Positions 47,824 through 55,829 of a stretch of 64,000 bases of DNA are shown here, piece after piece. Position 1 is the stretch's first letter, and every line of letters starts with the position of its first letter. The stretch lies in assembly GCF_900142655.1 (NCBI RefSeq), contig NZ_FRBQ01000001.1:498115-562114 (forward strand). The letters run 5' to 3'. The position numbers and the translations under genes were made by a program. Source of the stretch: Phytopseudomonas punonensis (GTDB lineage: Bacteria > Pseudomonadota > Gammaproteobacteria > Pseudomonadales > Pseudomonadaceae). Below the pieces are notes generated by a model that did no database searches, had not been told where the DNA came from, and was given only the letters and a program-made list of their open reading frames with translations.

Positions 47824-49125
47824 ATGGCTGTCGAAATAACCCGAATAGACACCCTGGTGGTGGGCGCCGGCCAAGCCGGCGTGGCGATGAGCGAGCACCT
47901 GACCAAGCTCGGCGTGCCGCACTTGGTGCTGGAACGCGAACGCATCGCCGAACGCTGGCGCACCATGCGCTGGGATTCGCTGGTCGCCAACGGCCCGGCC
48001 TGGCACGACCGCTTCCCCGGCCTTGAATTCGACATCGACGACGACGCCTTTCCGGACAAAGAAAAGGTGGCCGCCTACTTCGAAGCCTATGCGCGCCGCT
48101 TCAACGCACCAATCCGCACCGGCGTGGAGGTGAAGAAGGTTCGCCGCAACGCCAATCGCCCCGGCTTTACCGTGGAAACCTCGGAGGGTGTGATCGAAGC
48201 CAATCGCGTGGTGGCCGCCACCGGCCCCTTCCAGCGCCCGGTGATTCCGGCCATCGCCCCGCAGGACGAACACCTGCTGCAGATCCACTCCGCCGACTAC
48301 CGCAACCCGCAGCAACTGCCCGCCGGCGCCGTGCTGGTGGTGGGTGCCGGCTCCTCGGGCACGCAGATCGCCGATGAGCTGATGCAGGCCGGCCGCCAGG
48401 TTTACCTCTCCGTCGGCGCCCATGACCGGCCGCCGCGCAGCTACCGCAACCGCGACTTCTGCTGGTGGCTGGGCGTGCTCGGCGAGTGGGACCAGGAGAC
48501 GCCGAAAGCCGGCCGCGAACACGTGACCATCGCCGTCAGCGGCGCCGGTGGCGGCAAGACCATCGACTTCCGCCGCCTGGCTCACCAGGGCATGACGCTG
48601 GTCGGCCTGACCCGCTCGTTCGAAAACGGTGTGGTGCAGTTCGCCGGCGATCTTGTCGATAACGTCCGCCGTGGCGACGAGAACTATCTGGCGCTGCTCG
48701 ATGCCGCAGATGCCTATGTGAAACGCAACGGATTGGATCTGCCGGAAGAACCCGAAGCGCGCATCATCCCGGCAGATCCTGCCTGCATGAGCGAGCCGCT
48801 GCGCGAGCTGGATCTGGTCGCGGCAGGCGTGACGTCGATCATCTGGGCGACCGGTTTCGCCACCGACTTCAGCTGGCTGGAAGCCGACACCTTCGATGCC
48901 AACGGCAAGCCCCAGCACCAGCGCGGCGTGTCCCGCGAGCCGGGCATCTATTTTCTCGGCCTGCCGTGGCTGTCGCGCCGTGGCTCGTCGTTCATCTGGG
49001 GCGTGTGGCACGACGCCAAGCACGTCGCCGACCATATCGCCACGCAACGCAAGTACACCGCCTATCGCGATGCCGAGCAGCGCCATGTAGACGCCCCCAT
49101 CACTCGCCTGCAGGGAGTCAAATGA
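47824..49125 (+). CDS. Flavin-dependent monooxygenase (FMO/Baeyer-Villiger type)
   Basis: 433 aa. FAD-binding GAGQAGVAMSEHL near the N-terminus, NADPH-binding GAGSSGTQIADELMQAG at about 176-192, and ATGFATDFSWLE near the C-terminus. The family oxygenates N, S or carbonyl groups. A good site (AGAGGGACGCAACG) precedes ATG 47824. It is the first gene of a tightly packed operon with RidA, DUF1028 and a deacylase. Its stop overlaps the next start (ATGA). The substrate is likely an N-containing compound processed by the later genes. Confidence 0.85.
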   Translation: MAVEITRIDTLVVGAGQAGVAMSEHLTKLGVPHLVLERERIAERWRTMRWDSLVANGPAWHDRFPGLEFDIDDDAFPDKEKVAAYFEAYARRFNAPIRTGVEVKKVRRNANRPGFTVETSEGVIEANRVVAATGPFQRPVIPAIAPQDEHLLQIHSADYRNPQQLPAGAVLVVGAGSSGTQIADELMQAGRQVYLSVGAHDRPPRSYRNRDFCWWLGVLGEWDQETPKAGREHVTIAVSGAGGGKTIDFRRLAHQGMTLVGLTRSFENGVVQFAGDLVDNVRRGDENYLALLDAADAYVKRNGLDLPEEPEARIIPADPACMSEPLRELDLVAAGVTSIIWATGFATDFSWLEADTFDANGKPQHQRGVSREPGIYFLGLPWLSRRGSSFIWGVWHDAKHVADHIATQRKYTAYRDAEQRHVDAPITRLQGVK

Positions 49126-49550
49126 TGCCCACCCATACCCGTATCCGCATGTTCAACACCAAGGACACCTACCCCAACCAGGCCCTGGACAATGACCTGT
49201 GCCAGGCCGTGCGCGCCGGCAACACGGTGTACGTGCGCGGCCAGGTCGGCACCGACTTCGACGGCAACCTGGTGGGTCTCGGCGACCCGCAGGCGCAGAC
49301 CGAGCAGGCGATGAAGAACCTCAAGCAGTTGCTCGAAGAAGCCGGCAGCGACCTGTCCCATATCGTCAAGACCACCACCTACATCATCGACCCGCGCTAC
49401 CGCGAGCCGGTGTACAAGGAGGTCGGCAAATGGCTCAAGGGCGTGTTCCCGATTTCCACCGGGCTGGTGGTCTCGGCACTCGGCCAGCCGCAGTGGCTGA
49501 TGGAGATCGACGTAATCGCGGTGATCCCGGACGACTGGCAGGCCAAATAA
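49122..49550 (+). CDS. RidA/YjgF family protein
   Basis: 142 aa from ATG 49122 (ATGA overlap with the previous stop; ATG 49125 is equally possible). Rid family features are clear: VYVRGQVGTDFDGNLVGLGDPQAQTEQAMKNLKQLLEEAGSDLSHIVKTTTYI. RidA proteins hydrolyse reactive enamine/imine intermediates to ketones and ammonia. In this operon it could act on an imine made by the monooxygenase. Operon-specific Rid paralogues often have specialised roles in catabolism. Confidence 0.9.
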   Translation: MMPTHTRIRMFNTKDTYPNQALDNDLCQAVRAGNTVYVRGQVGTDFDGNLVGLGDPQAQTEQAMKNLKQLLEEAGSDLSHIVKTTTYIIDPRYREPVYKEVGKWLKGVFPISTGLVVSALGQPQWLMEIDVIAVIPDDWQAK

Positions 49551-49560
49551 GGAGGCGCGC

Positions 49561-50238
49561 ATGACCTTTTCCATCGTCGGGCGCTGCCCGGAAACCGGGC
49601 AACTGGGTATCGCCATCAGCTCGTCGAGTATCGCCGTGGGCGCGCGCTGCCCCTGGCTGCGCGCCGGTGTGGGTGCGGTTGCCACGCAAAACGTCACCCT
49701 GCCCGCCCTCGGCCCGCAGATTCTCGATTTGCTTGAACAGCAGGCGCTGGCTCCAAGCGATGCCCTGCAGCATGCCTTGAGCGCCAATGGCTGGAGCCAG
49801 TATCGCCAGGTGACGGTGATCGACAGCCAGGGCCGCACCGCGCTGTTCAACGGCAAGGAAGCGCTGGGGCTGTACAACGCGGTGGCCGGTGAGCAGTGCG
49901 TGGCGGCGGGTAATCTGCTGTCGAGCGAAGCGGTGATCCAGGCGATGGTCGAGGCCTTCGAGAACGCCAGCGGGCAACTGGCTGACCGCCTGCTCGCGGC
50001 CATGCATGGGGCGATGGCCGCCGGCGGCGAGGCCGGCCCGGTGCATTCGGCGGCGCTCAAAGTGGTGGGCGACCTGGTGTGGCCGATCATCGACCTGCGC
50101 GTCGACTGGGCAGACGAGGACCCCATCGGCCAGCTCGATGGCCTGTGGCAGGCCTACCGGCCGCAGATGCAGGACTACCTGACCCGCGCCCTCGACCCGA
50201 CGGCGGCGCCAAGCTACGGAGTACCGGGTGATGAATGA
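49561..50238 (+). CDS. DUF1028 family (Ntn-hydrolase-like) protein
   Basis: 225 aa. MTFSIVGRCPETGQLGIAISSSSIAVGARCPWLRAGVGAVATQN is the DUF1028 N-terminus, with the conserved Ser/Thr region of an Ntn-type fold. The biochemical function is unestablished. It is often found near amidases and RidA. It begins 10 bp after ridA (AAGGAGGCGC site), and its end overlaps the next gene by 8 bp. Confidence 0.88.
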   Translation: MTFSIVGRCPETGQLGIAISSSSIAVGARCPWLRAGVGAVATQNVTLPALGPQILDLLEQQALAPSDALQHALSANGWSQYRQVTVIDSQGRTALFNGKEALGLYNAVAGEQCVAAGNLLSSEAVIQAMVEAFENASGQLADRLLAAMHGAMAAGGEAGPVHSAALKVVGDLVWPIIDLRVDWADEDPIGQLDGLWQAYRPQMQDYLTRALDPTAAPSYGVPGDE

Positions 50239-51394
50239 GCCAACCAGCCGCGCCCTGCTCGAGCGGCTGATCGGCTTCGCTACGGTCAGCCGTGACTCCA
50301 ACCTGGAACTGATCGACTTCATCCGCGAGTACCTGGCCGGGTTCGGCGTCGCCAGCGAGCTTTTCCACAACGCCGAGGGCACCAAGGCCAACCTGTTCGC
50401 CACCATTGGCCCGACGGATCGCGGTGGCGTGGTGCTGTCCGGCCACACCGACGTGGTACCGGTGGACGGCCAGGCCTGGACGGTCGATCCGTTCAGGCTG
50501 ACCGAGCGCGACGGGCGCCTGTACGGCCGCGGCACCGCGGACATGAAAGGCTTTATCGCCTGTGTGCTGGCGGCGGTGCCGAGCCTCGTAGAACGCCCGC
50601 TGCAAGTGCCGGTGCACCTGGCGTTTTCCTACGACGAGGAAGTCGGCTGCATCGGCGTGCGCTCCATGCTCGCCGAGCTGGAAAAGCGCCCGCACAAACC
50701 GACCCTATGCCTGATCGGCGAACCTACCGAACTCAAGCCCGTGCTCGGCCACAAGGGCAAGCTGGCGATGCGCTGCGAAGTGCACGGCGCTGCCTGCCAC
50801 TCGGCGTACGCGCCCTATGGCGTGAACGCCATCGAATACGCGGCGCGGTTGATCGGCCACCTGGGCGATATCGGCGCGCGCCTGGCCCAGCCCGAGCACC
50901 ACGATGCGCGCTTCGACCCGCCCTTCTCCACCGTGCAGACCGGCGTGATTAAAGGCGGCCGAGCACTGAACATCGTGCCGGCGGAGTGCGAGTTCGATTT
51001 CGAAGTACGCGCGTTGCCGGGCTTCGATGCGCAAAGCGTGGCGGATGAATTACAGAGCTACGCCGCCGAGCAACTGCTGCCGAAGATGCAGGCGGTGAGC
51101 GCCGCTAGCGACATTCGCCTGCACGCGCTGAGCGCCTACCCCGGCCTCGCCACACCACCGGAAAGTGAAGCAGCGCGGCTGCTGACGAGGCTCTGCGGAT
51201 CGAGTGATTTCGGCACCGTAGCCTTTGGCACCGAAGGCGGCCTGTTCGACGGTGCCGGCATTCCCACCGTGGTTTGCGGCCCAGGCAGCATGGACCAGGG
51301 CCACAAGCCCGACGAGTTCGTCAGCGTGGAACAGCTAAATGGCTGCGATGCGATGCTGCAGCGGTTAGCGGACTACCTCTGCGATCCGGCGTGA
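50231..51394 (+). CDS. M20 peptidase, acetylornithine deacetylase (ArgE)-like
   Basis: 387 aa from ATG 50231; the GTG one codon earlier is also in frame. M20 di-zinc motifs: LSGHTDVVPVDGQ (His, Asp), GRGTADMKGF (Asp), FSYDEEVGCIG (Glu-Glu), GEPTELKP and the C-terminal CGPGSMDQGHKPDEFV (His). It cleaves an N-acyl amino acid or similar amide. Being in a catabolic operon rather than an arg operon, it is more likely a substrate-specific deacylase than the arginine pathway enzyme. Confidence 0.88.
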   Translation: MNEPTSRALLERLIGFATVSRDSNLELIDFIREYLAGFGVASELFHNAEGTKANLFATIGPTDRGGVVLSGHTDVVPVDGQAWTVDPFRLTERDGRLYGRGTADMKGFIACVLAAVPSLVERPLQVPVHLAFSYDEEVGCIGVRSMLAELEKRPHKPTLCLIGEPTELKPVLGHKGKLAMRCEVHGAACHSAYAPYGVNAIEYAARLIGHLGDIGARLAQPEHHDARFDPPFSTVQTGVIKGGRALNIVPAECEFDFEVRALPGFDAQSVADELQSYAAEQLLPKMQAVSAASDIRLHALSAYPGLATPPESEAARLLTRLCGSSDFGTVAFGTEGGLFDGAGIPTVVCGPGSMDQGHKPDEFVSVEQLNGCDAMLQRLADYLCDPA

Positions 51395-51401
51395 TTTTTG
51401 A

Positions 51402-51426
51402 TTTCGCGGGCATGGCCCGCTCCCAC
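51402..51426. repeat. Partial GTGGGAGCGGGCCATGCCCGC repeat (inverse)
   Basis: TCGCGGGCATGGCCCGCTCCCAC is the reverse of the element beginning at 9859. It starts 7 bp after the deacylase stop. Confidence 0.7.
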
Positions 51427-51446
51427 ATGATTTGCGCCGACAGCTT

Positions 51447-51509
51447 GTAGGATGGGTCGGGCAGCGTAGGTGAAACCCATCAATGCCCGATGGGTTTCAC
51501 CCATCCTAC
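51447..51509. repeat. Palindromic repeat GTAGGATGGGT..ACCCATCCTAC
   Basis: An 11-bp perfect terminal inverted repeat (51447-51457, 51499-51509) with an inner dyad (TGAAACCCATC and GATGGGTTTCA). It is related in layout to the GTAGGGTGGA element at 6669-6741. Confidence 0.8.
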
Positions 51510-51526
51510 GCCTCTGAAAACCATCC

Positions 51527-51595
51527 GTAGCCTGGGTTGAGCAACGCGATACCCAGGACATTTCCCCGGGTGTCGCTGCGCTCGACCCGGGCTAC
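51527..51595. repeat. Dispersed repeat GTAGCCTGGGTTGAGCAACGCGATACCC
   Basis: Third copy of the family seen at 6753 and 24245. The unit ends GGGTGTCGCTGCGCTCGACCCGGGCTAC, so its ends are imperfect inverse copies. Confidence 0.75.
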
Positions 51596-51602
51596 GTTCA
51601 AT

Positions 51603-51663
51603 GTGGGAGCGCGCCATGCGCGCGATTCGCGGGCGTCGACTAGGCGTCCCCGCCCGCTCCCAC
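51603..51663. repeat. Palindromic repeat GTGGGAGCGCGCC..GCCCGCTCCCAC
   Basis: GTGGGAGCG at 51603 and CGCTCCCAC ending at 51663 bracket internal GCGCGC and GGGCG dyads. It is the same family as 9859 and 51402. It ends 40 bp from the LysR gene stop. Confidence 0.8.
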
Positions 51664-51702
51664 AGATATCGCACCGACAGTGGCTCCAACCTAACCCTGC
51701 TC

Positions 51703-52626
51703 CTACGCCACACCCCGCTCACTCAACTCGCCCAACCGCTCCCGGCAAAAATCCACGAATAGCTGCGCCGGTTTGGTGAGCTGTCCCCGCTTGAGACGCG
51801 CCGCCACCAGCCCGGAGGTGGCGACATGTTCGGTGATATCCACGGTCACCACGCGTTTGCCGTCGTAGGTGCATTCCGAATGCGGTTTGGTGACCAGCAG
51901 CGAGAAGCCGAAGCCCTGGCCGACCATGCCGCGCACCATCTCGATGGACGGTGAACTGAAGACGATATTGGGGGTCAGCCCCAGCTCGTGGAACAGGCTG
52001 ACGAAATAGGTTCGGCTGGGTTGCACGTCGAGCAGGATCATCGGTTCCAAGCACAGATCGCGCAGCGATACCTGGGCCTGTCCGGAGAAACGATGGTGCT
52101 CGGGCAAGAGCACGTAGGGTTTCTGCGGCGGCATCAGCGGCTCGGTGGCGATGGTGCCGTCAAGGTCGTGCTCGTAGAGAAACGCCAGGTCGAAGGAGCC
52201 GGAGGTGAGCCCCTGCACCAGCTCCTGCTGCTCACCATCGCGGATGCGGATATCCACCCCAGGATAGCGCTCGCGAAAGCCAGCGATCAGCTGTGGCAGG
52301 TAGAGCGGCGCGACGGTTTCGAAGCAGCCGATATCTATCTGACCGGCGACGATGTCGTTGTCGGCTAAGGCGTTCTGCTCGAACTCGCGGGCCATGCGCA
52401 GCAGTTGCTGGGCCTTCTCGTAGAAGCGCGCACCGCTGGGCGTCAGCGACACGCCCTGGGCGTGGTGGCGGATAAAAAGCTGCACGCCAAAGCTCTCTTC
52501 CAGCCCCTTGATCGCCGTGGAGATGGACGGCTGGGCGATGTACAGCTGCCGCGAGGCCTCGGCCACGCTGCCCGCCTCCACCGTGGTGACGAAGTATTTG
52601 AGTTGCCGCAGGGTATAGGAAGCCAC
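51703..52626 (-). CDS. LysR-family regulator
   Basis: 307 aa. The winged HTH at 1-60 (YTLRQLKYFVTTVEAGSVAEASRQLYIAQPSISTAIKGLEESFGVQLF) is followed by a type 2 periplasmic-binding effector domain (about 90-300). It is convergent with the monooxygenase-RidA operon and divergent from a solute-binding protein gene; it probably controls one or both. A CCTT-GCA-AAGG dyad at 52691-52701 lies in the divergent gap. Confidence 0.9.
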   Translation of the reverse strand: MASYTLRQLKYFVTTVEAGSVAEASRQLYIAQPSISTAIKGLEESFGVQLFIRHHAQGVSLTPSGARFYEKAQQLLRMAREFEQNALADNDIVAGQIDIGCFETVAPLYLPQLIAGFRERYPGVDIRIRDGEQQELVQGLTSGSFDLAFLYEHDLDGTIATEPLMPPQKPYVLLPEHHRFSGQAQVSLRDLCLEPMILLDVQPSRTYFVSLFHELGLTPNIVFSSPSIEMVRGMVGQGFGFSLLVTKPHSECTYDGKRVVTVDITEHVATSGLVAARLKRGQLTKPAQLFVDFCRERLGELSERGVA

Positions 52627-52916
52627 GTGTCGATCTCGCCGCGATTACTGCCTGCACCTTACTCCAACAAAGTGCTGCGGCGGGGCGTTGCCTTGCAAAG
52701 GTTTTTCATAAGTCCCGAGCATATTTTTACTAATTTTCGTTCTTGCCCGACTGACGCACCATGGCCCTCACATGAACGACAGTTCCCGCCCGGCAAGCAC
52801 ACCGCGCGACAAAACAACAAAGATCCTGCTGACGCGTGACACAACGCGCAGCTTCGCCGCTTCGGCCCTACTGCCCCTGTTCCGAAATACAACGAAAAAA
52901 CAGCGAGGGAGTTTCC

Positions 52917-53972
52917 ATGTTCAAGCACTTGCGTCCATCTATCCGGGCCGCCATCGGCCTGTCCATCCTGGCCGGCGCCAGCACATCGGTATTGGCTGAT
53001 TCGTCGAAACTGACGGTGATTTCTTTCGGCGGCGCCACCAAGGTCGCGCAGACCGCTGCCTACTTCAAACCCTTCGAGCAGAGCGGCGCCGGTCAGGTAA
53101 TCGCTGGCGAGTACAACGGCGAACTGTCCAAGGTCAAAGCCATGGTCGACGTTGGCCAAGTGACCTGGGACGTGGTCGAACTGGAAAGCCCGGAGCTGCA
53201 GCGCGGCTGCGAAGAAGGCCTGTTCGAACGCCTCGACCCGGCCATTCTCGGCGACACCAGCCAGTACATTCCCGGCACCGTGAGCGAGTGCGGCGTGGCC
53301 ACCTACGTGTGGTCGATGGTGATGGCCTACAACGGCGACAAGCTGAAAACCGCACCCACTTCCTGGGCGGATTTCTGGGACCTGGAGAAATTCCCGGGCA
53401 AGCGTGGCCTGCGCAAGAGCGCCAAGTACACCCTCGAAGCCGCCCTGCTGGCCGACGGCGTGAGCCGCCAGGATCTGTATAAGGTGCTGGCCACGAAGGA
53501 AGGCGTCGACCGCGCCTTCAAGAAGCTGGACGCCATCAAGGGTTCGATCCAGTGGTGGGAAGCCGGCGCGCAACCGCCGCAGTGGCTGCTGGCCGGTGAC
53601 GTGACCCTGTCCGCCGCCTATAACGGGCGTATCGGCGTGGCCCAGAAGGAAGGCGCCAATCTGAAAATCTCCTGGAACGGCAGTCTCTACGACCCGGAAC
53701 ACTGGGCCATCGTCAAAGGCAGCCCGAACAAGGCGCTGGCCGAGCGCTTCATCAAGTTCGCCAGCCAGGCGGACACGCAAAAGGTGTTCTCCAGCCAGAT
53801 CCCCTACGGCCCTGTGCACAAGCAGACGCTGCCGCAACTGCCGGCCGATGTACAGGCGCAGCTGCCAACCGCCGAGGCCAACATGGCCAGCGCGCAACTG
53901 GTGAATGCCGAGTTCTGGATCGACCATGGCGAGGAGCTGGAAGAGCGCTTCAACGGCTGGGCCGCTCGCTGA
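52917..53972 (+). CDS. Periplasmic polyamine-type ABC solute-binding protein
   Basis: 351 aa from ATG 52917, preceded by AGGGAG; an upstream in-frame ATG (52836) would bury the signal peptide. The signal is MFKHLRPSIRAAIGLSILAGASTSVLA. The mature part has PotD/PotF-like blocks (LTVISFGGATKVAQTAAYFKPFEQ, YVWSMVMAYNGDKLK, TSWADFWDLEKFPGKRGLRK). No permease or ATPase genes follow; a strong terminator does (54171-54198), so it is an orphan binding protein that must share a transporter encoded elsewhere. It is divergent from the LysR gene. Confidence 0.88.
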   Translation: MFKHLRPSIRAAIGLSILAGASTSVLADSSKLTVISFGGATKVAQTAAYFKPFEQSGAGQVIAGEYNGELSKVKAMVDVGQVTWDVVELESPELQRGCEEGLFERLDPAILGDTSQYIPGTVSECGVATYVWSMVMAYNGDKLKTAPTSWADFWDLEKFPGKRGLRKSAKYTLEAALLADGVSRQDLYKVLATKEGVDRAFKKLDAIKGSIQWWEAGAQPPQWLLAGDVTLSAAYNGRIGVAQKEGANLKISWNGSLYDPEHWAIVKGSPNKALAERFIKFASQADTQKVFSSQIPYGPVHKQTLPQLPADVQAQLPTAEANMASAQLVNAEFWIDHGEELEERFNGWAAR

Positions 53973-54170
53973 GAGCCAGCCCAGTCGGAAAGCCGCTTGC
54001 GGCTAACGCGCTTCAGCGCGGCCCGAAGGGCGAGCGAAGCGAGTAATGCTCATTTACCACTCGTAAACTCGCGTGCGAGCCCAGTCCGCTTCCTCGCTTG
54101 TTTTCGCGGGGCCGCCTAGGCCTTGTATCGCTCTAGCTCGCGAGCCCGTGAACCGGCTTTACGCTGAGCG
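53973..54170. other. Structured non-coding stretch after binding-protein gene
   Basis: About 200 bp of short complementary words: AGCCGC/GCGGCT (53997-54010), GCGC/GCGC and alternating GAGCGAAGCGAG, ACTCGTAAACTCGCGTGCGAG. It has no reading frame of interest. It looks like another Pseudomonas intergenic repeat, or a structured 3' region of the upstream mRNA. Confidence 0.35.
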
Positions 54171-54198
54171 AAAAAAGGGGCCTTGCGGCCCCTTTTTT
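54171..54198. terminator. Strong bidirectional terminator
   Basis: AAAAAAGGGGCC (54171-54182) and GGCCCCTTTTTT (54187-54198) form a 12-bp stem with loop TTGC and U-tracts in both directions. It separates the convergent binding-protein and FAH-hydrolase genes. Confidence 0.95.
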
Positions 54199-54208
54199 CA
54201 TCTTGGTC

Positions 54209-55057
54209 TCAGTCAGCCTGAACGGTGACCTGATGCTGCTCACCCAGCCCGGCGATGCCCAGCTTGATGGTCTGCCCGGCGCGCAGGAATACCGGGTTGG
54301 GCTTGATGCCCAGGCCGACGCCCGGCGGGGTGCCGGTGGAGATCACGTCGCCTGGCTGCAAGCTCATGCAGCGGCTCAGGTAGGCGATCAGTTGCGGCAC
54401 GTTGAAGATCAGCGTGCGCGTATTGCCCTGCTGATAACGGTGGCCGTCGACCTCCAGCCACATGTCCAGGGCGTGCGGGTCGGCAATTTCGTCGCGGGTC
54501 ACCAGCCACGGGCCCAGTGGGCCGAAGGTATCGAAGCCCTTGCCCTTGTCCCAGCTGCCGCCGCGCTCGAGCTGCCACTCGCGCTCGGACACGTCGTTGA
54601 TCACGCAGTAGCCGGCGACGTGGTCCATGGCGTTGGCCTCGTCGATGTAGCGCCCGCCCTTGCCGATCACCACGCCCAGTTCCACTTCCCAGTCGGTCTT
54701 GGTCGAACCGCGGGGAATCTCGACGGCGTCATTGGGGCCGCAGATGGCGCTGGTCCACTTGTTGAAGATGATCGGCTCTTTAGGCACGTCCATCCCCGAC
54801 TCGGCGGCGTGGTCGGCATAGTTGAGGCCGATGCACACGAACTTGCCGACCTGGCCGACGCAGGCGCCGATGCGCGGGTTGCCGGTCACGATTGGTAGGC
54901 TGGCCGGATCAATCTGCGCCAGCGCGGCGAGGCCCGCCGGTGTCAGCACGTCGCCGGCGATATCGGCCACATGCCCGGAGAGGTCACGAATCCTGTTGTT
55001 GTCATCCAGCAGGCCTGGCTTCTCTGCGCCCTTGGCGCCGTAACGTAGCAGTTTCAT
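54209..55057 (-). CDS. FAH-superfamily hydrolase (2,4-diketo-3-deoxy-aldonate hydrolase type)
   Basis: 282 aa, the size of bacterial LRA6-like or ureidoglycolate-lyase-annotated FAH proteins. Motifs: CIGLNYADHAAESGM, EPIIFNKWTSAICGPND, the metal-binding TDWEVELGVVIGKGGRYI (Glu, Glu), GYCVINDVSEREWQ, and ISTGTPPGVGLGIKP. With the adjacent dehydrogenase it would cleave a 2,4-diketo-3-deoxy sugar acid to pyruvate and a hydroxy acid. It is 28 bp after the SDR gene, last in its operon. Confidence 0.82.
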   Translation of the reverse strand: MKLLRYGAKGAEKPGLLDDNNRIRDLSGHVADIAGDVLTPAGLAALAQIDPASLPIVTGNPRIGACVGQVGKFVCIGLNYADHAAESGMDVPKEPIIFNKWTSAICGPNDAVEIPRGSTKTDWEVELGVVIGKGGRYIDEANAMDHVAGYCVINDVSEREWQLERGGSWDKGKGFDTFGPLGPWLVTRDEIADPHALDMWLEVDGHRYQQGNTRTLIFNVPQLIAYLSRCMSLQPGDVISTGTPPGVGLGIKPNPVFLRAGQTIKLGIAGLGEQHQVTVQAD

Positions 55058-55085
55058 GTGGGGTCCTTGTTCAGATTCAAGACGA

Positions 55086-55829
55086 TCAGATGCTCATGCC
55101 GCCATCGATTACGTGCAGCGCACCGGTGGTATAGGAAGACGCGTCGGAGCCAAGGTACAGCACCAGCCGGGCGATTTCCTCGGCGCTGCCCAGGCGGCCC
55201 ATGGGCTGGCGGCCGACGAACTGGCCGTGCACCTGCTCCTCGGCCACGCCCTGCAACGCCGCCTGCTCGGCGATGCGCGCACGCAGCGAGGGCGAGTCGA
55301 CGGTGCCCGGGCAGATCGCGTTGCAGCGAATGCCCTGGCCGATGTAGTCGGCGGCCACCGATTTGGTCAGGCCGACCACCGCTGCCTTGCTGGCGGTGTA
55401 TGCGCAGCGGTTGGGCACGCCCTTGATGCTCGACGCCACCGAGGCCATGTTGATGATCGAGCCACCACCGCGGGCCAGCATGCCCGGCAGCGTGGCGCGG
55501 ATCATCCGGTACATGGCAGTGACGTTGAGCTGCAGGGAGCGCTCCCAGGCCGCTTCGTCGCACTCCAGAATGCTGCCGGCGTGCACGTAGCCCGCACAGT
55601 TGAACAGCACGTCCACCGCGCCGATCTGCTCGCTGAGCGCGGCGATGGCCTCTGGCGAGGTGACGTCCAGCGGTAAGGCGGTGAGGCCCGGCTCATCCTG
55701 CAGCGCACTGGTGTCGATATCGGTGGCAATCACCTCGGCGCCAGCGGCCGCAAAGGCCCGGGCGCTGGCCAGGCCGATGCCTTGGCCAGCAGCGGTGATA
55801 AGCACGCGTTTGCCGTGCAACTCGCTCAT
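55086..55829 (-). CDS. SDR dehydrogenase (2-keto-3-deoxy-aldonate 4-dehydrogenase type)
   Basis: 247 aa classical SDR. TAAGQGIGLASARAFAAAGAEVI (cofactor motif), Asp37 of TDID suggests NAD preference, FNCAGYVH (NNAG variant), and catalytic Ser with YTASKAAVVGLTKSVA (Tyr, Lys). Next to the FAH hydrolase it matches the L-2-keto-3-deoxy-rhamnonate/fuconate dehydrogenases of the non-phosphorylative diketo-hydrolase route. Its ATG overlaps the MFS stop (ATGA). Confidence 0.8.
   Translation of the reverse strand: MSELHGKRVLITAAGQGIGLASARAFAAAGAEVIATDIDTSALQDEPGLTALPLDVTSPEAIAALSEQIGAVDVLFNCAGYVHAGSILECDEAAWERSLQLNVTAMYRMIRATLPGMLARGGGSIINMASVASSIKGVPNRCAYTASKAAVVGLTKSVAADYIGQGIRCNAICPGTVDSPSLRARIAEQAALQGVAEEQVHGQFVGRQPMGRLGSAEEIARLVLYLGSDASSYTTGALHVIDGGMSI

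Noticed and set aside
50231-51394. Reading the M20 enzyme as arginine-pathway argE
   Set aside because: Its operon partners are catabolic and it overlaps DUF1028; family membership alone does not support the biosynthetic role.
51402-51663. Possible CRISPR array, because of clustered palindromes
   Set aside because: The units belong to different families with no constant repeat length or unique spacers, and no cas genes are nearby.
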